Below are positions 18,273 through 25,944 of a DNA stretch of 64,000 nt, piece by piece. Position numbers and translations under genes: made by a program. The notes under the pieces are model-generated. The model was given only the letters and a program-made list of their open reading frames with translations, made no database searches and was not told the origin of the DNA. How positions within the stretch are numbered: the first letter of the stretch is position 1; each line of letters starts with the position of its first letter. Origin of the DNA: Clostridium hydrogeniformans DSM 21757 (lineage in GTDB: Bacteria; Bacillota; Clostridia; Clostridiales; Clostridiaceae); the NCBI RefSeq assembly GCF_000686705.1, contig NZ_KK366004.1, positions 740,364 to 804,363 on the forward strand. The letters run 5' to 3'.

Positions 18273-18977
18273 TTATCTGTAAAAGGTAAATATACTTCCT
18301 CTATCTGCAAGTTTTCCTTTCTTTAAAGATAGGTAGTTTATATTCTGAGAGGATAAAAAGTCTAAAATTTCTTTTCCGTAGGCATAGGAGTTTAAATCTC
18401 CGAAAAATCCCAAGGTGTTTTTATCTAGAAGTCCACAACATCCACCTATAAAACCATAGTTCATTCCTTGAAGAATAATATCACCATAAGGAATGTGTAG
18501 AATATTTAAGTTAGTATTTTTTAAACTACTTACTATAGAAGGATCACTGGTTATTATAGCTGAGGAAGAAACAATTGCAGTAGAACATTTTGTGTAACCT
18601 TGGTTTACATGAATTTTAATTTTATTATCCATCATTTGTAAAAGAGTAGAATCTGTATAATTTAAATTATGAATAAAATATTCTCCAAAAGAAGCTCCGT
18701 TAAGAATAATATCTTTTGGGTATTTCTCATCTAAAGAATCCTTAGAAAAATGAAGATTAAAATTTAATCTTTTTAATCTATCAATAAAGTTATTATCCAT
18801 ATCCTTATTAACCACTATATTATAATTATCAAGCATATGAAGTTGAATATCTGGGTGACCACTAATAGCATCATAAACTTTAGTGGATTTTGGAACTTTT
18901 AAAAGATTAAAGTTTAGACTCTTTAAAGAATCCTCTTCTTCTTTTGATATCCTATAGTCTACTATTGCATATTTCAT
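18273..18977 (-). CDS. DUF6873-like protein of unknown function
   Basis: A 234-residue soluble protein starting MKYAIVDYRISKEEEDSL, with no signal peptide or membrane helix. It resembles clostridial proteins filed as DUF6873, a guanidine-modifying-enzyme-like fold, with conserved stretches KVPKSTKVYDAISGHPDIQ, VNQGYTKCSTAIV and FIGGCCGLLDKNTLGFFGDL. The Cys-Cys and His-Pro-Asp residues are suggestive of an active site, but no activity is assigned. ATG start with GGAAGG about 7 bp upstream. It faces away from ytxC and may be co-transcribed with cyuA through the hairpin-rich spacer. Family name moderately certain; function unknown. Confidence 0.65.
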   Translation of the reverse strand: MKYAIVDYRISKEEEDSLKSLNFNLLKVPKSTKVYDAISGHPDIQLHMLDNYNIVVNKDMDNNFIDRLKRLNFNLHFSKDSLDEKYPKDIILNGASFGEYFIHNLNYTDSTLLQMMDNKIKIHVNQGYTKCSTAIVSSSAIITSDPSIVSSLKNTNLNILHIPYGDIILQGMNYGFIGGCCGLLDKNTLGFFGDLNSYAYGKEILDFLSSQNINYLSLKKGKLADRGSIFTFYR

Positions 18978-19365
18978 AAAGAACCTTCCTTTTTACTAAA
19001 TATAATTTTTATTAAAGAAAAATTATAAAACATTTAATATAATTATATAAAAAAATAATTATATAAAAAAGGATATTAATTATAATTTATGAGAACACTA
19101 ACTCTTATTAAATATATAAATTTCTTCAGTTAAATAGTTAAAGTATCTTATTGGGATTATTGAAATTTAATTTAGAATTTTATGATCTGAGAGTTTACTT
19201 TATGATTTAAACCTTCTTTAAGAATTAACTGGATAAATAACTAGGTATATATCTTAGGTAATGTTAAAAAAATTTTTTATTTAATTTGTGTCGATAAATG
19301 CTAATATTTTTTTGTATATATGAAAAGTTAAAACACATACTATGGATAAGAAGGGAGTGAGAAGT
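18978..19365. other. Divergent intergenic region with a 14-bp direct repeat
   Basis: 388 bp between the divergent DUF6873 and ytxC genes. AATTATATAAAAAA occurs at 19041-19054 and 19057-19070 (16-bp offset). Otherwise AT-rich; promoters for both genes must be here but none stands out. Confidence 0.4.
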
Positions 19366-20295
19366 ATGCTACTACTAAAAATTGTATATGAAGGAGAAGC
19401 AATAGTTGTAGATGAACTCCAAGACTTAAAAAAATATTTTAAAAACAAGAATATAACTATTGGTATTTCAGAGAGTATTGAGGGATCATCTCACTTCATA
19501 AAAATATTATGCGAAGATGAGGTTTATGATGAAAAATTAAAAAATTCTGTGAACTTAAATGTTAGTAATATTTTATACAAGATAGTTATAGATATATTTA
19601 AAAAGAAAGAGGTTTATGAATTTTTAACTGACACCTATTTCTTTTTAAGAAATGATGAGCTTCCAGAGGTTAGCAGTAGGATTTATGAGGCTTTAATAGG
19701 AGAAAGTAAGATAAAGGATGAGACTAGTATATACTGTATGAATAGAAAAAATAATATAATAACTAAAATAAAACAGTGTATAGATGAGAGCACAGAACTT
19801 AATATAAAGGGGTTTATAACTTTTAGAATGAAATATTTAAAGGATGATCTAGAGGCTATAGTTGATAAGGTGGTAGAAAAGTATCTAGTAGAGAAGGAAT
19901 ACAATGAGTTTATAAAGTTATTAAAATATTTTGTGGATGTTCAAGATAGTAAGATTGAGGAAGTTAATATAATTGTAGATGAAAATGGTAATTACACATT
20001 AAAAGATAAGGAAGGAAAAGAAATATTAAGTGAATTCATAAGCGAATTTGTGGATTGTAAGTTTGGCATGGTAGGAGTAAATATGGATGATGTTATAATA
20101 AGTGGTCTTATAACAAATTCTCCTAAGATAGTAAGGATACATGGAGAAGGAAACTTTATAAATAAGGAGATATTAGAAACAATAAAAAATGTCTTTACAA
20201 ATAGGGTTGTTTTCTGTAATAATTGTTATATGTGTTGTCAAGATAAGTTATATAGTCCTATGATAGATAAAAGTAGAGACACAGTAAAATTATAA
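19366..20295 (+). CDS. ytxC: Putative sporulation protein YtxC
   Basis: A 309-residue protein matching the YtxC family found beside infC or thrS in clostridia. It is soluble, rich in Lys/Glu, with a central FITFRMKYLKDDLEAIVDKVVEKYLVE segment and a C-terminal cysteine cluster CNNCYMCC that could bind metal. Function is unproven; the name comes from sporulation-associated expression in Bacillus. The ATG at 19366 (MLLLKIVYEG) follows GAAGGGAG by about 8 bp; an upstream ATG at 19342 has no site. It directly precedes the infC leader. Confidence 0.75.
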   Translation: MLLLKIVYEGEAIVVDELQDLKKYFKNKNITIGISESIEGSSHFIKILCEDEVYDEKLKNSVNLNVSNILYKIVIDIFKKKEVYEFLTDTYFFLRNDELPEVSSRIYEALIGESKIKDETSIYCMNRKNNIITKIKQCIDESTELNIKGFITFRMKYLKDDLEAIVDKVVEKYLVEKEYNEFIKLLKYFVDVQDSKIEEVNIIVDENGNYTLKDKEGKEILSEFISEFVDCKFGMVGVNMDDVIISGLITNSPKIVRIHGEGNFINKEILETIKNVFTNRVVFCNNCYMCCQDKLYSPMIDKSRDTVKL

Positions 20296-20306
20296 AAACA
20301 AACTTG

Positions 20307-20335
20307 TTGACAACATTATATTAGTATGTTACAAT
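20307..20335 (+). promoter_or_regulatory. Sigma-A promoter of the infC-rpmI-rplT operon
   Basis: TTGACA (20307-20312), a 17-bp spacer, TACAAT (20330-20335), with a TG extension upstream of the -10 box. Confidence 0.8.
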
Positions 20336-20339
20336 AAAT

Positions 20340-20482
20340 CCTGTGTTAAATGTAAAGAAGGAACAGCCGTTTCTCACCTTACAGCATTGCTAGTAGGGTT
20401 ATCTCTAAACACTTTTAAATTTGAGTGTAACTTTAAAGAGGTAATATAAATGAAAGCGGCATCTTTATGCCGCTTTTTTATA
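20340..20482 (+). promoter_or_regulatory. infC/L20 leader with transcription attenuator
   Basis: A leader of about 190 nt precedes infC. It ends in a terminator hairpin AAAGCGGCAT-CTTT-ATGCCGCTTT (20453-20476) followed by T's, well before the gene. In low-GC Firmicutes this operon is autoregulated by L20 binding such a leader. The upstream hairpin ACACT...AGTGT (from about 20409) could be part of the antiterminator or L20 site. Assignment rests on position and the terminator; the L20-binding fold itself was not verified. Confidence 0.75.
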
Positions 20483-20533
20483 TTGTATATTTACATAGAT
20501 TTATTGATACTTATCATAAGTGGAGGTGAATAA
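20450..20533 (+). CDS. Possible 27-codon leader frame through the infC attenuator
   Basis: ATG at 20450 lies 8 bp after AGAGG. The frame reads [19 protein letters not shown]..., translates straight through the terminator hairpin and ends with TAA at 20531-20533, one base before the AUU start of infC at 20535. A translating ribosome would melt the terminator and could couple to infC. It may equally be a chance frame in AT-rich DNA. Confidence 0.25.
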   Translation: MKAASLCRFFILYIYIDLLILIISGGE

Positions 20534-20534
20534 T

Positions 20535-21050
20535 ATTAGTAAAGATTTTCTTTTAAATGAACAAATTAGGGCGAAAGAAGTTAGAGTTATAACAGGTAGT
20601 GGAGAAGCTCTTGGAATTATGACTTCTAGGGAAGCATTAAGCATTGCTGAAGAAAGAGAAGAGGATTTAGTCCTTATATCTCCTAACGCTAACCCACCAG
20701 TTTGTAAAATAATGGACTTTGGAAAGTTTATATATGAACAATCCAAGAGAGACAAAGAAGCTAAGAAAAAACAAAAGGTTACAAACCTAAAAGAAATAAG
20801 ATTTAGTCCTTCTATTGAAGAACATGACATTATGATTAAAGCAAATAATGCAAGAAGATTCTTGAATGATGCTGATAAGGTTAAGGTTACTGTTAGATTT
20901 AGAGGAAGAGAAATGGAACATGCTTCATCAGTAGGAACAAAAATTCTTAAGAATTTTGCTTCTAAATTAGAGGATGTTTGTGTTATAGAAAAACCTTCAA
21001 AGTTAGAAGGTAGAAACATGACAATGATTTTGGCTCCAAAAAAAGCTTAA
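20535..21050 (+). CDS. infC: Translation initiation factor IF-3
   Basis: Binds the 30S subunit, checks start codons and prevents 70S formation. 171 residues: the N-terminal domain begins [19 protein letters not shown], a lysine-rich linker follows (about 75-85), and the C-terminal domain contains [13 protein letters not shown]. The start is AUU at 20535, six bases after GGAGGTG. The only in-frame canonical codons nearby (GTG 20520 and 20526) are upstream of, or inside, that site. An AUU start is the known device by which IF-3 limits its own synthesis. First gene of infC-rpmI-rplT. Confidence 0.95.
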   Translation: MSKDFLLNEQIRAKEVRVITGSGEALGIMTSREALSIAEEREEDLVLISPNANPPVCKIMDFGKFIYEQSKRDKEAKKKQKVTNLKEIRFSPSIEEHDIMIKANNARRFLNDADKVKVTVRFRGREMEHASSVGTKILKNFASKLEDVCVIEKPSKLEGRNMTMILAPKKA

Positions 21051-21071
21051 ACTTGAGAGGAGGATTTTATT

Positions 21072-21269
21072 ATGCCAAAAATGAAAACTCACAGAGGTGC
21101 TGCAAAAAGATTTAAAAAGACTGGAACAGGAAGATTAAAGAGAGCAAAGGCTTTCAAAAGTCATATCCTTACTAAGAAGAGTTCAAAGAGAAAGAGGAAC
21201 TTAAGAAAAACTGCTTATGTTTCTACAGCACAAGAAAAAGCAATGAAGAAATTATTACCATATCTATAA
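21072..21269 (+). CDS. rpmI: 50S ribosomal protein L35
   Basis: A 65-residue, very basic protein of the large subunit ([31 protein letters not shown]...), full length for the family. It lies 21 bp after infC with GAGAGGAGG about 8 bp before the ATG, and 28 bp before rplT. It belongs to the infC operon and is therefore subject to the upstream attenuator. In the ribosome it binds 23S rRNA. Confidence 0.97.
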   Translation: MPKMKTHRGAAKRFKKTGTGRLKRAKAFKSHILTKKSSKRKRNLRKTAYVSTAQEKAMKKLLPYL

Positions 21270-21297
21270 TAGAGATACTGAATAGGAGGTTTAAAAA

Positions 21298-21657
21298 ATG
21301 GCAAGAGTTAAAAGAGCAAAAAACGCGCGTAAGAATCATAAGAAGGTGTTAAAGCTTGCTAAGGGATATTACGGTGGAAAAAGTAAGTTATTTAAAACTG
21401 CTAATGAGTCAGTTATAAGAGCTTTAAGAAATGCATATGTTGGAAGAAGATTAAAGAAGAGAGACTTCAGAAGATTATGGATAGCTAGAATAAATGCAGC
21501 TACAAGAATAAATGGTTTAACATATTCTAAGTTCATGAATGGATTAAAGATTGCAGAAATAGATATAAACAGAAAAATGTTATCTGAGATAGCAATAAAT
21601 GATCCAAAGGCATTTGCTGATTTAGTAGAAGTAGCTAAAAATGCACTAAATGCATAA
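21298..21657 (+). CDS. rplT: 50S ribosomal protein L20
   Basis: A 119-residue primary 23S rRNA-binding assembly protein with the long basic N-terminal helix ([20 protein letters not shown]) and the globular C-terminal domain that, in related bacteria, also binds the operon leader to repress it. Full length. ATG with AGGAGG 7 bp upstream. It is the last gene of the operon, followed by a strong terminator at 21668. Confidence 0.97.
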   Translation: MARVKRAKNARKNHKKVLKLAKGYYGGKSKLFKTANESVIRALRNAYVGRRLKKRDFRRLWIARINAATRINGLTYSKFMNGLKIAEIDINRKMLSEIAINDPKAFADLVEVAKNALNA

Positions 21658-21667
21658 TTTAACATAT

Positions 21668-21700
21668 AAATGCGACTAATTGTCGCATTTTTATTTTTAT
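21668..21700 (+). terminator. Terminator of infC-rpmI-rplT
   Basis: Stem AAATGCGAC/GTCGCATTT (21668-21676 and 21682-21690), then TTATTTTTATTTTT. Confidence 0.85.
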
Positions 21701-21764
21701 TTTTTTATATAAAGAGATATAATATATTGTAGATGTTTTAAATATAAGCCGTTGAGGTGAGAAT

Positions 21765-23111
21765 ATGCAGTATAATTTACCAAGAAAATTAAAACTAAAT
21801 GCAGTGCAAATATTAGCATTAGGTTTTGCTATTGTTATATTAACAGGAGCAATTCTTTTAACATTACCTATATCAACTAAGACTGGTGTTAGAACTAGTT
21901 TTATTGATGCACTCTTTACAGCAACTTCAGCTACCTGTGTTACAGGACTTATTACATTAGATACGGGGACTTACTGGAGTTATTTTGGAAAGACTGTTAT
22001 AATTTCTCTTATACAAATTGGTGGACTAGGATTTATGTCCTTTACAACTCTTTTTGCTTTACTTTTAGGTAAGAAGATAACCTTAAGAGAGAGACTTATA
22101 ATGCAGGAGGCTTTAAATACTTTTAATTTACAAGGTCTTGTAAAACTGGTGAAATATATATTAGTATTTACTTTCTCAGTAGAATTCTTGGGAGCCTTAT
22201 TATTATCAACACAATTTATACCACAGTTTGGTTTCCTTAAAGGAATATATTATAGTATATTTCATTCTATATCTGCATTTTGTAATGCTGGATTTGACTT
22301 GTTTGGGAATTTTTCAAGTTTAACATCTTATGCTAATAATTCAGTAGTAATTCTAACCATAGGAGCACTTATAGTAATAGGTGGAATGGGTTTCTCAGTA
22401 TGGTCAGAGATATATAACTGTAAAAGCTTAAAGAGACTTTCCCTTCATTCAAAACTTGTTATATCAATGACAGTGGGGTTAGTAGTAGGTGGAACTATAC
22501 TTATGTTTTTATTTGAGTTTAATAATCCAGCTACTATGAAAAACATGGATATGAATGGGAAGTTTTTATCTTCTATATTTGCTTCCATAACTCCAAGAAC
22601 AGCAGGATTTAACTCCATATCAACATCTGATATGACATTAGCAGGTAGATTTTTAACTACCATTCTTATGTTCATAGGTGGATCTCCTGGATCAACAGGG
22701 GGAGGAATAAAAACTGCCACAGCAGGAGTACTTATTATGACAGTAGTATCTGTTATAAAAGGAAGAGAAGATACCCAGATGTTCAAGAAAAGGATAAGCA
22801 AGGACCTAGTATATAGAGCTTTAACAGTGGCATCCTTAGGTGGAGCTATAGTTGTTATAGTAACTATGATTTTATCTGTAACAGAAATAGGTATTAGTTT
22901 TGAATATTTATTATATGAGGCAACATCAGCTTTTGCAACAGTAGGATTGACCCTTGGAATAACAACAAAGCTTTCAACTATGGGTAAGATTATAATAGCA
23001 CTTACTATGTATTTAGGTAGAGTAGGTCCTATGACAGTAGTTCTTGCATTAACTACAAGAAAGAAAAATAAGTCTATAAAATATCCTGAAGATAAAATTT
23101 TAGTAGGTTAG
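21765..23111 (+). CDS. ktrB: Potassium uptake channel subunit KtrB (TrkH family)
   Basis: Membrane pore of the Na+-dependent Ktr potassium system. 448 residues with four M1-P-M2 repeats. The filter glycines are visible in TCVTGLITLD, FCNAGFDLFG, RTAGFNS and FATVGLTLG. A glycine-rich gating stretch, GGSPGSTGGGIKT, precedes the later helices. ATG start with TTGAGGTGAG about 5-8 bp upstream. ktrA follows after 12 bp, giving a ktrBA operon in that order. The cytosolic C-terminus contacts the KtrA ring. Control by c-di-AMP through KtrA is known in relatives. Confidence 0.92.
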   Translation: MQYNLPRKLKLNAVQILALGFAIVILTGAILLTLPISTKTGVRTSFIDALFTATSATCVTGLITLDTGTYWSYFGKTVIISLIQIGGLGFMSFTTLFALLLGKKITLRERLIMQEALNTFNLQGLVKLVKYILVFTFSVEFLGALLLSTQFIPQFGFLKGIYYSIFHSISAFCNAGFDLFGNFSSLTSYANNSVVILTIGALIVIGGMGFSVWSEIYNCKSLKRLSLHSKLVISMTVGLVVGGTILMFLFEFNNPATMKNMDMNGKFLSSIFASITPRTAGFNSISTSDMTLAGRFLTTILMFIGGSPGSTGGGIKTATAGVLIMTVVSVIKGREDTQMFKKRISKDLVYRALTVASLGGAIVVIVTMILSVTEIGISFEYLLYEATSAFATVGLTLGITTKLSTMGKIIIALTMYLGRVGPMTVVLALTTRKKNKSIKYPEDKILVG

Positions 23112-23123
23112 AAGGAGGCTATT

Positions 23124-23786
23124 ATGGCTAGTAAGCAATATGTTGTAATAGGTTTAGGAAGATTTGGAATTTCTGTAGCTAAAACTTTATATGAATCAGG
23201 TCACGAAGTATTGGCTATTGATAAAAATGAAGATGTGGTACAAGAAGTTTCAGATAATGTTACTCATGCAGTTCAAATGGATGCTACAGATGAGGCAGCT
23301 CTTAGAACTCTTGGAATAAGAAATTTTGATGTAGCAGTTATTACTATTGGTTCTGATATACAATCTAGTGTAATGGTTGCATTAATAGTTAAAGAACTAG
23401 GCGTAAAATATATAATTGCAAAAGCTCATAATGATTTACATGCAAAGGTTCTTTATAAGATAGGTGCTGATAGAGTAGTTCAACCTGAAAAGGATATGGG
23501 TGTTAGGGTAGGGCATAATATAGTGTCCTCTAGTATACTAGATTATATAGAACTGTCACCAGACTATAGTATAATAGAAATAGAAGCGCCACAAATATGG
23601 ATAGGAAAATCAATAAAAGACTTAAATGTTAGAGCTAATTATGGAATTAATATAATGGCTATAAGAAGAGATAATGAAGTTAATATTTCTCCAGATGCAG
23701 ATGATATAATAGAAGAAAATTATATTATAATTGCTATTGGCTCTGTAGATGATTTAAGTAAACTTGAAACCATGATATCTAAATAA
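23124..23786 (+). CDS. ktrA: Potassium channel regulatory subunit KtrA (RCK/TrkA-N, TrkA-C)
   Basis: A 220-residue cytosolic RCK protein forming an octameric ring on KtrB. The Rossmann fold begins VVIGLGRFGISVA (nucleotide-binding GxGxxG), with DATDEAALRTLGI and the acidic end of the nucleotide pocket AIDKNED. The TrkA_C domain occupies about 140-218 and in other Firmicutes binds c-di-AMP. Start ATG after AGAAGGAGG. It sits between ktrB and an rRNA methyltransferase with short gaps (12 and 14 bp), so all three are probably co-transcribed. Confidence 0.92.
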   Translation: MASKQYVVIGLGRFGISVAKTLYESGHEVLAIDKNEDVVQEVSDNVTHAVQMDATDEAALRTLGIRNFDVAVITIGSDIQSSVMVALIVKELGVKYIIAKAHNDLHAKVLYKIGADRVVQPEKDMGVRVGHNIVSSSILDYIELSPDYSIIEIEAPQIWIGKSIKDLNVRANYGINIMAIRRDNEVNISPDADDIIEENYIIIAIGSVDDLSKLETMISK

Positions 23787-23800
23787 GGTGGAGTAAGTTT

Positions 23801-24583
23801 ATGATAAGAACCATAGAGAGTAAGGATAACTCTTTTATAAAAGAAGTTAAAAAATTAAAAGATAGAAAACAAAGAAAAGCTGCTAAACAGTTTTTAGTAG
23901 AAGGAATTAAAAGTGTAGAAGAGGTAATAAATTCACCCTATACCTTGGATTCTATCTTATATAGTGAGAAGATGGACGGAAAAATAGACTCTATTATAGA
24001 GGGATTAAACCATAGTAATGTGAAGATATATAAGGTCAAGCATGAAATACTAAAGAATCTTTGTAGTACAGAAAATCCTCAAGGAATTTTAGCTGTAGTT
24101 AATATTAAAGATTTTAAGGTTGACACATTAAAGGATGGTTTTTATGTTCTTGTAGATAGGGTTCAAGACCCAGGAAATATTGGAACTATAATAAGATCAG
24201 CCCATGCTAGTGGTGCTAAAGGAATAATATTAACTAAAGGTAGTGTAGATATATTTAATGATAAAGCATTAAGAAGTACCATGGGATCAGCTTTCCATAT
24301 GCCTATAATAGAGGATGATGGAGAAATATTACCTTACTTAAAGCTAAAAGGGTATAAATTTTTAGTGAGCTCCCTTCAAAGTGATAAAGACTTTTTTGAA
24401 GTGGACTTAAAAGGAAACTTAGTTATTTGTGTAGGTAATGAGGGCAATGGTGTATCAGATTATATTTATGATTTAGGTGATATAAAGGTTAAGATTCCAA
24501 TGCCAGGTGGGGCAGAGTCATTAAATGTAGCAGTAGCATCATCTATTATGATGTTTGAAATAGTAAGGCAAAAATTAATTTAA
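23801..24583 (+). CDS. SpoU/TrmH-family RNA 2'-O-methyltransferase
   Basis: A 260-residue SPOUT methyltransferase. The N-terminal RNA-binding substrate domain (KKLKDRKQRKAAKQFLVEGIKSVEEV) matches the TrmH/RlmB-type domain. The C-terminal trefoil knot holds VQDPGNIGTIIRSA (motif 1), CVGNEGNGVSD (motif 2) and IPMPGGAESLNVAVA (motif 3). Targets in this group are rRNA or tRNA riboses; the Bacillus relative YsgA sits beside pheST as here. ATG 8 bp after AAGGTGGAG. Last gene of the ktr operon. Confidence 0.88.
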   Translation: MIRTIESKDNSFIKEVKKLKDRKQRKAAKQFLVEGIKSVEEVINSPYTLDSILYSEKMDGKIDSIIEGLNHSNVKIYKVKHEILKNLCSTENPQGILAVVNIKDFKVDTLKDGFYVLVDRVQDPGNIGTIIRSAHASGAKGIILTKGSVDIFNDKALRSTMGSAFHMPIIEDDGEILPYLKLKGYKFLVSSLQSDKDFFEVDLKGNLVICVGNEGNGVSDYIYDLGDIKVKIPMPGGAESLNVAVASSIMMFEIVRQKLI

Positions 24584-24586
24584 CTG

Positions 24587-24615
24587 TTGAAATATTTTTC
24601 TTATGTATGTATAAT
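24587..24615 (+). promoter_or_regulatory. Sigma-A promoter of pheST
   Basis: TTGAAA (24587-24592), 17-bp spacer, TATAAT (24610-24615), about 30 bp before the T-box leader. Confidence 0.8.
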
Positions 24616-24639
24616 TGTGACTAAGTAAATAATTATAAT

Positions 24640-24873
24640 AGGCAATGAAGGAGAGAGTAGATATATTTATCTTTTTCAGGGAGAAAGGGTCTTAGACTGA
24701 AAGCCCTTTTACAAGAAGATATATTGAAGTTCGCTCTGGAGCACTAAGGGAGAAGTTTTATAGTAACCCTTAGCGGGTAAAACCGTTATTCTTACTAAGA
24801 GAATCTTAATTTTAAGATTAACTAGGGTGGTACCGCGGATAATCCGTCCCTTTTTTTAGGGGCGGTTTTTTTA
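24640..24873 (+). promoter_or_regulatory. Phenylalanine T-box riboswitch
   Basis: The canonical T-box AGGGTGGTACCGCG lies at 24824-24837 and is followed by the terminator CCGTCCC/GGGGCGG (24844-24850 and 24859-24865, one G-U pair) and a T run. AGTAGAT near 24656 is the 5' side of the specifier loop, and GAAGTTCGC near 24730 the 3' side, with UUC (24730-24732) as the phenylalanine specifier. Uncharged tRNA-Phe would favour the antiterminator and expression of pheST. Confidence 0.92.
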
Positions 24874-24911
24874 TTTACATAAAAGTATTTTGAAAGGAGA
24901 AGAAAGAAGTT

Positions 24912-25931
24912 ATGAAAGAAAAATTAGCGCTTATTAAAGAAAATGCATTAAAAGAAATAGCTAAATGCGTGGGAAGTACTGAAATTGAAGCTGTAAGAGT
25001 TAAATATCTAGGTAAAAAAGGAGAATTAACTTCTATATTAAGAGGAATGGGAGGGCTCTCAAAGGAAGAGAGACCAATAGTTGGTAAGATAGCTAATGAG
25101 GTAAGAGAGCATATAGAAAAATTCTTAGATGATAGCATAAGTTCAATAAAGAACAAAGAAAAGAATGAAAAACTTCAAAATGAAGTAATAGATATTTCTA
25201 TGCCAGGAAGAAAGCAAAATATAGGTAAGAGACATCCTATAGAACTTACTTTAAATAAAATGAAGAATATATTTATAGAGATGGGATTCTCCATAGAAGA
25301 GGGCCCAGAAGTTGAATATGACTATTATAATTTTGAGGCTTTAAATATACCAAAGAACCATAGTGCAAGAAGTGAGCAAGATACTTTTTATATAAATGAT
25401 AATATTGTATTAAGAACCCAAACCTCACCAGTTCAAGCAAGGGTTATGGAAAAGCAAAAGCCACCTATAAAAATGATATCTCCAGGAAGAGTTTATCGTT
25501 CAGATGCAGTAGATGCAACACATTCCCCTATCTTTTATCAAATGGAAGGTCTAGTTATAGATAAGGGAATAACTTTTGCAGATCTTAAGGGAACTCTTGA
25601 ATTATTTGCAAAGAAAATGTTTGGAGATGATGTGAATACTAAATTTAGACCACACCATTTCCCATTTACAGAACCATCTGCTGAAATGGATGCAACTTGC
25701 TTTGTTTGTGAAGGAGAAGGATGTAGAGTATGTAAGGGTAGTGGTTGGATAGAACTTCTTGGTTGCGGAATGGTTCATCCAGAGGTATTAAGAAGATGTG
25801 GAATAGATCCAGAAGAGTATTCAGGCTTTGCTTTTGGATTTGGAGTAGATAGAATGGTTATGCTTAACTATGGAATAGATGATATAAGATTATTATATGA
25901 AAGTGATATGAGATTTTTAAATCAATTCTAG
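24912..25931 (+). CDS. pheS: Phenylalanyl-tRNA synthetase alpha subunit
   Basis: Catalytic subunit of the alpha2-beta2 class II enzyme charging tRNA-Phe. 339 residues: an N-terminal coiled coil that grips tRNA (about 1-90), motif 1 near [19 protein letters not shown], motif 2 around [24 protein letters not shown], and motif 3 [14 protein letters not shown] cysteine-rich [17 protein letters not shown] segment is typical of the family. ATG start with AAAGGAGAAG upstream. It is controlled by the T-box and followed by pheT after 13 bp. Confidence 0.96.
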   Translation: MKEKLALIKENALKEIAKCVGSTEIEAVRVKYLGKKGELTSILRGMGGLSKEERPIVGKIANEVREHIEKFLDDSISSIKNKEKNEKLQNEVIDISMPGRKQNIGKRHPIELTLNKMKNIFIEMGFSIEEGPEVEYDYYNFEALNIPKNHSARSEQDTFYINDNIVLRTQTSPVQARVMEKQKPPIKMISPGRVYRSDAVDATHSPIFYQMEGLVIDKGITFADLKGTLELFAKKMFGDDVNTKFRPHHFPFTEPSAEMDATCFVCEGEGCRVCKGSGWIELLGCGMVHPEVLRRCGIDPEEYSGFAFGFGVDRMVMLNYGIDDIRLLYESDMRFLNQF

Positions 25932-25944
25932 GAGGAGATAAATA

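Noticed and set aside
20501-21019. 172-codon open frame on the minus strand opposite infC
   Set aside because: It is a shadow of infC: no ribosome site, hydrophobic low-complexity translation, and it runs through the infC ribosome site and start.
24640-24873. Alternative reading of the pheS leader as a protein-binding leader
   Set aside because: The canonical T-box sequence, UUC specifier and terminator identify it as a tRNA-sensing T-box.
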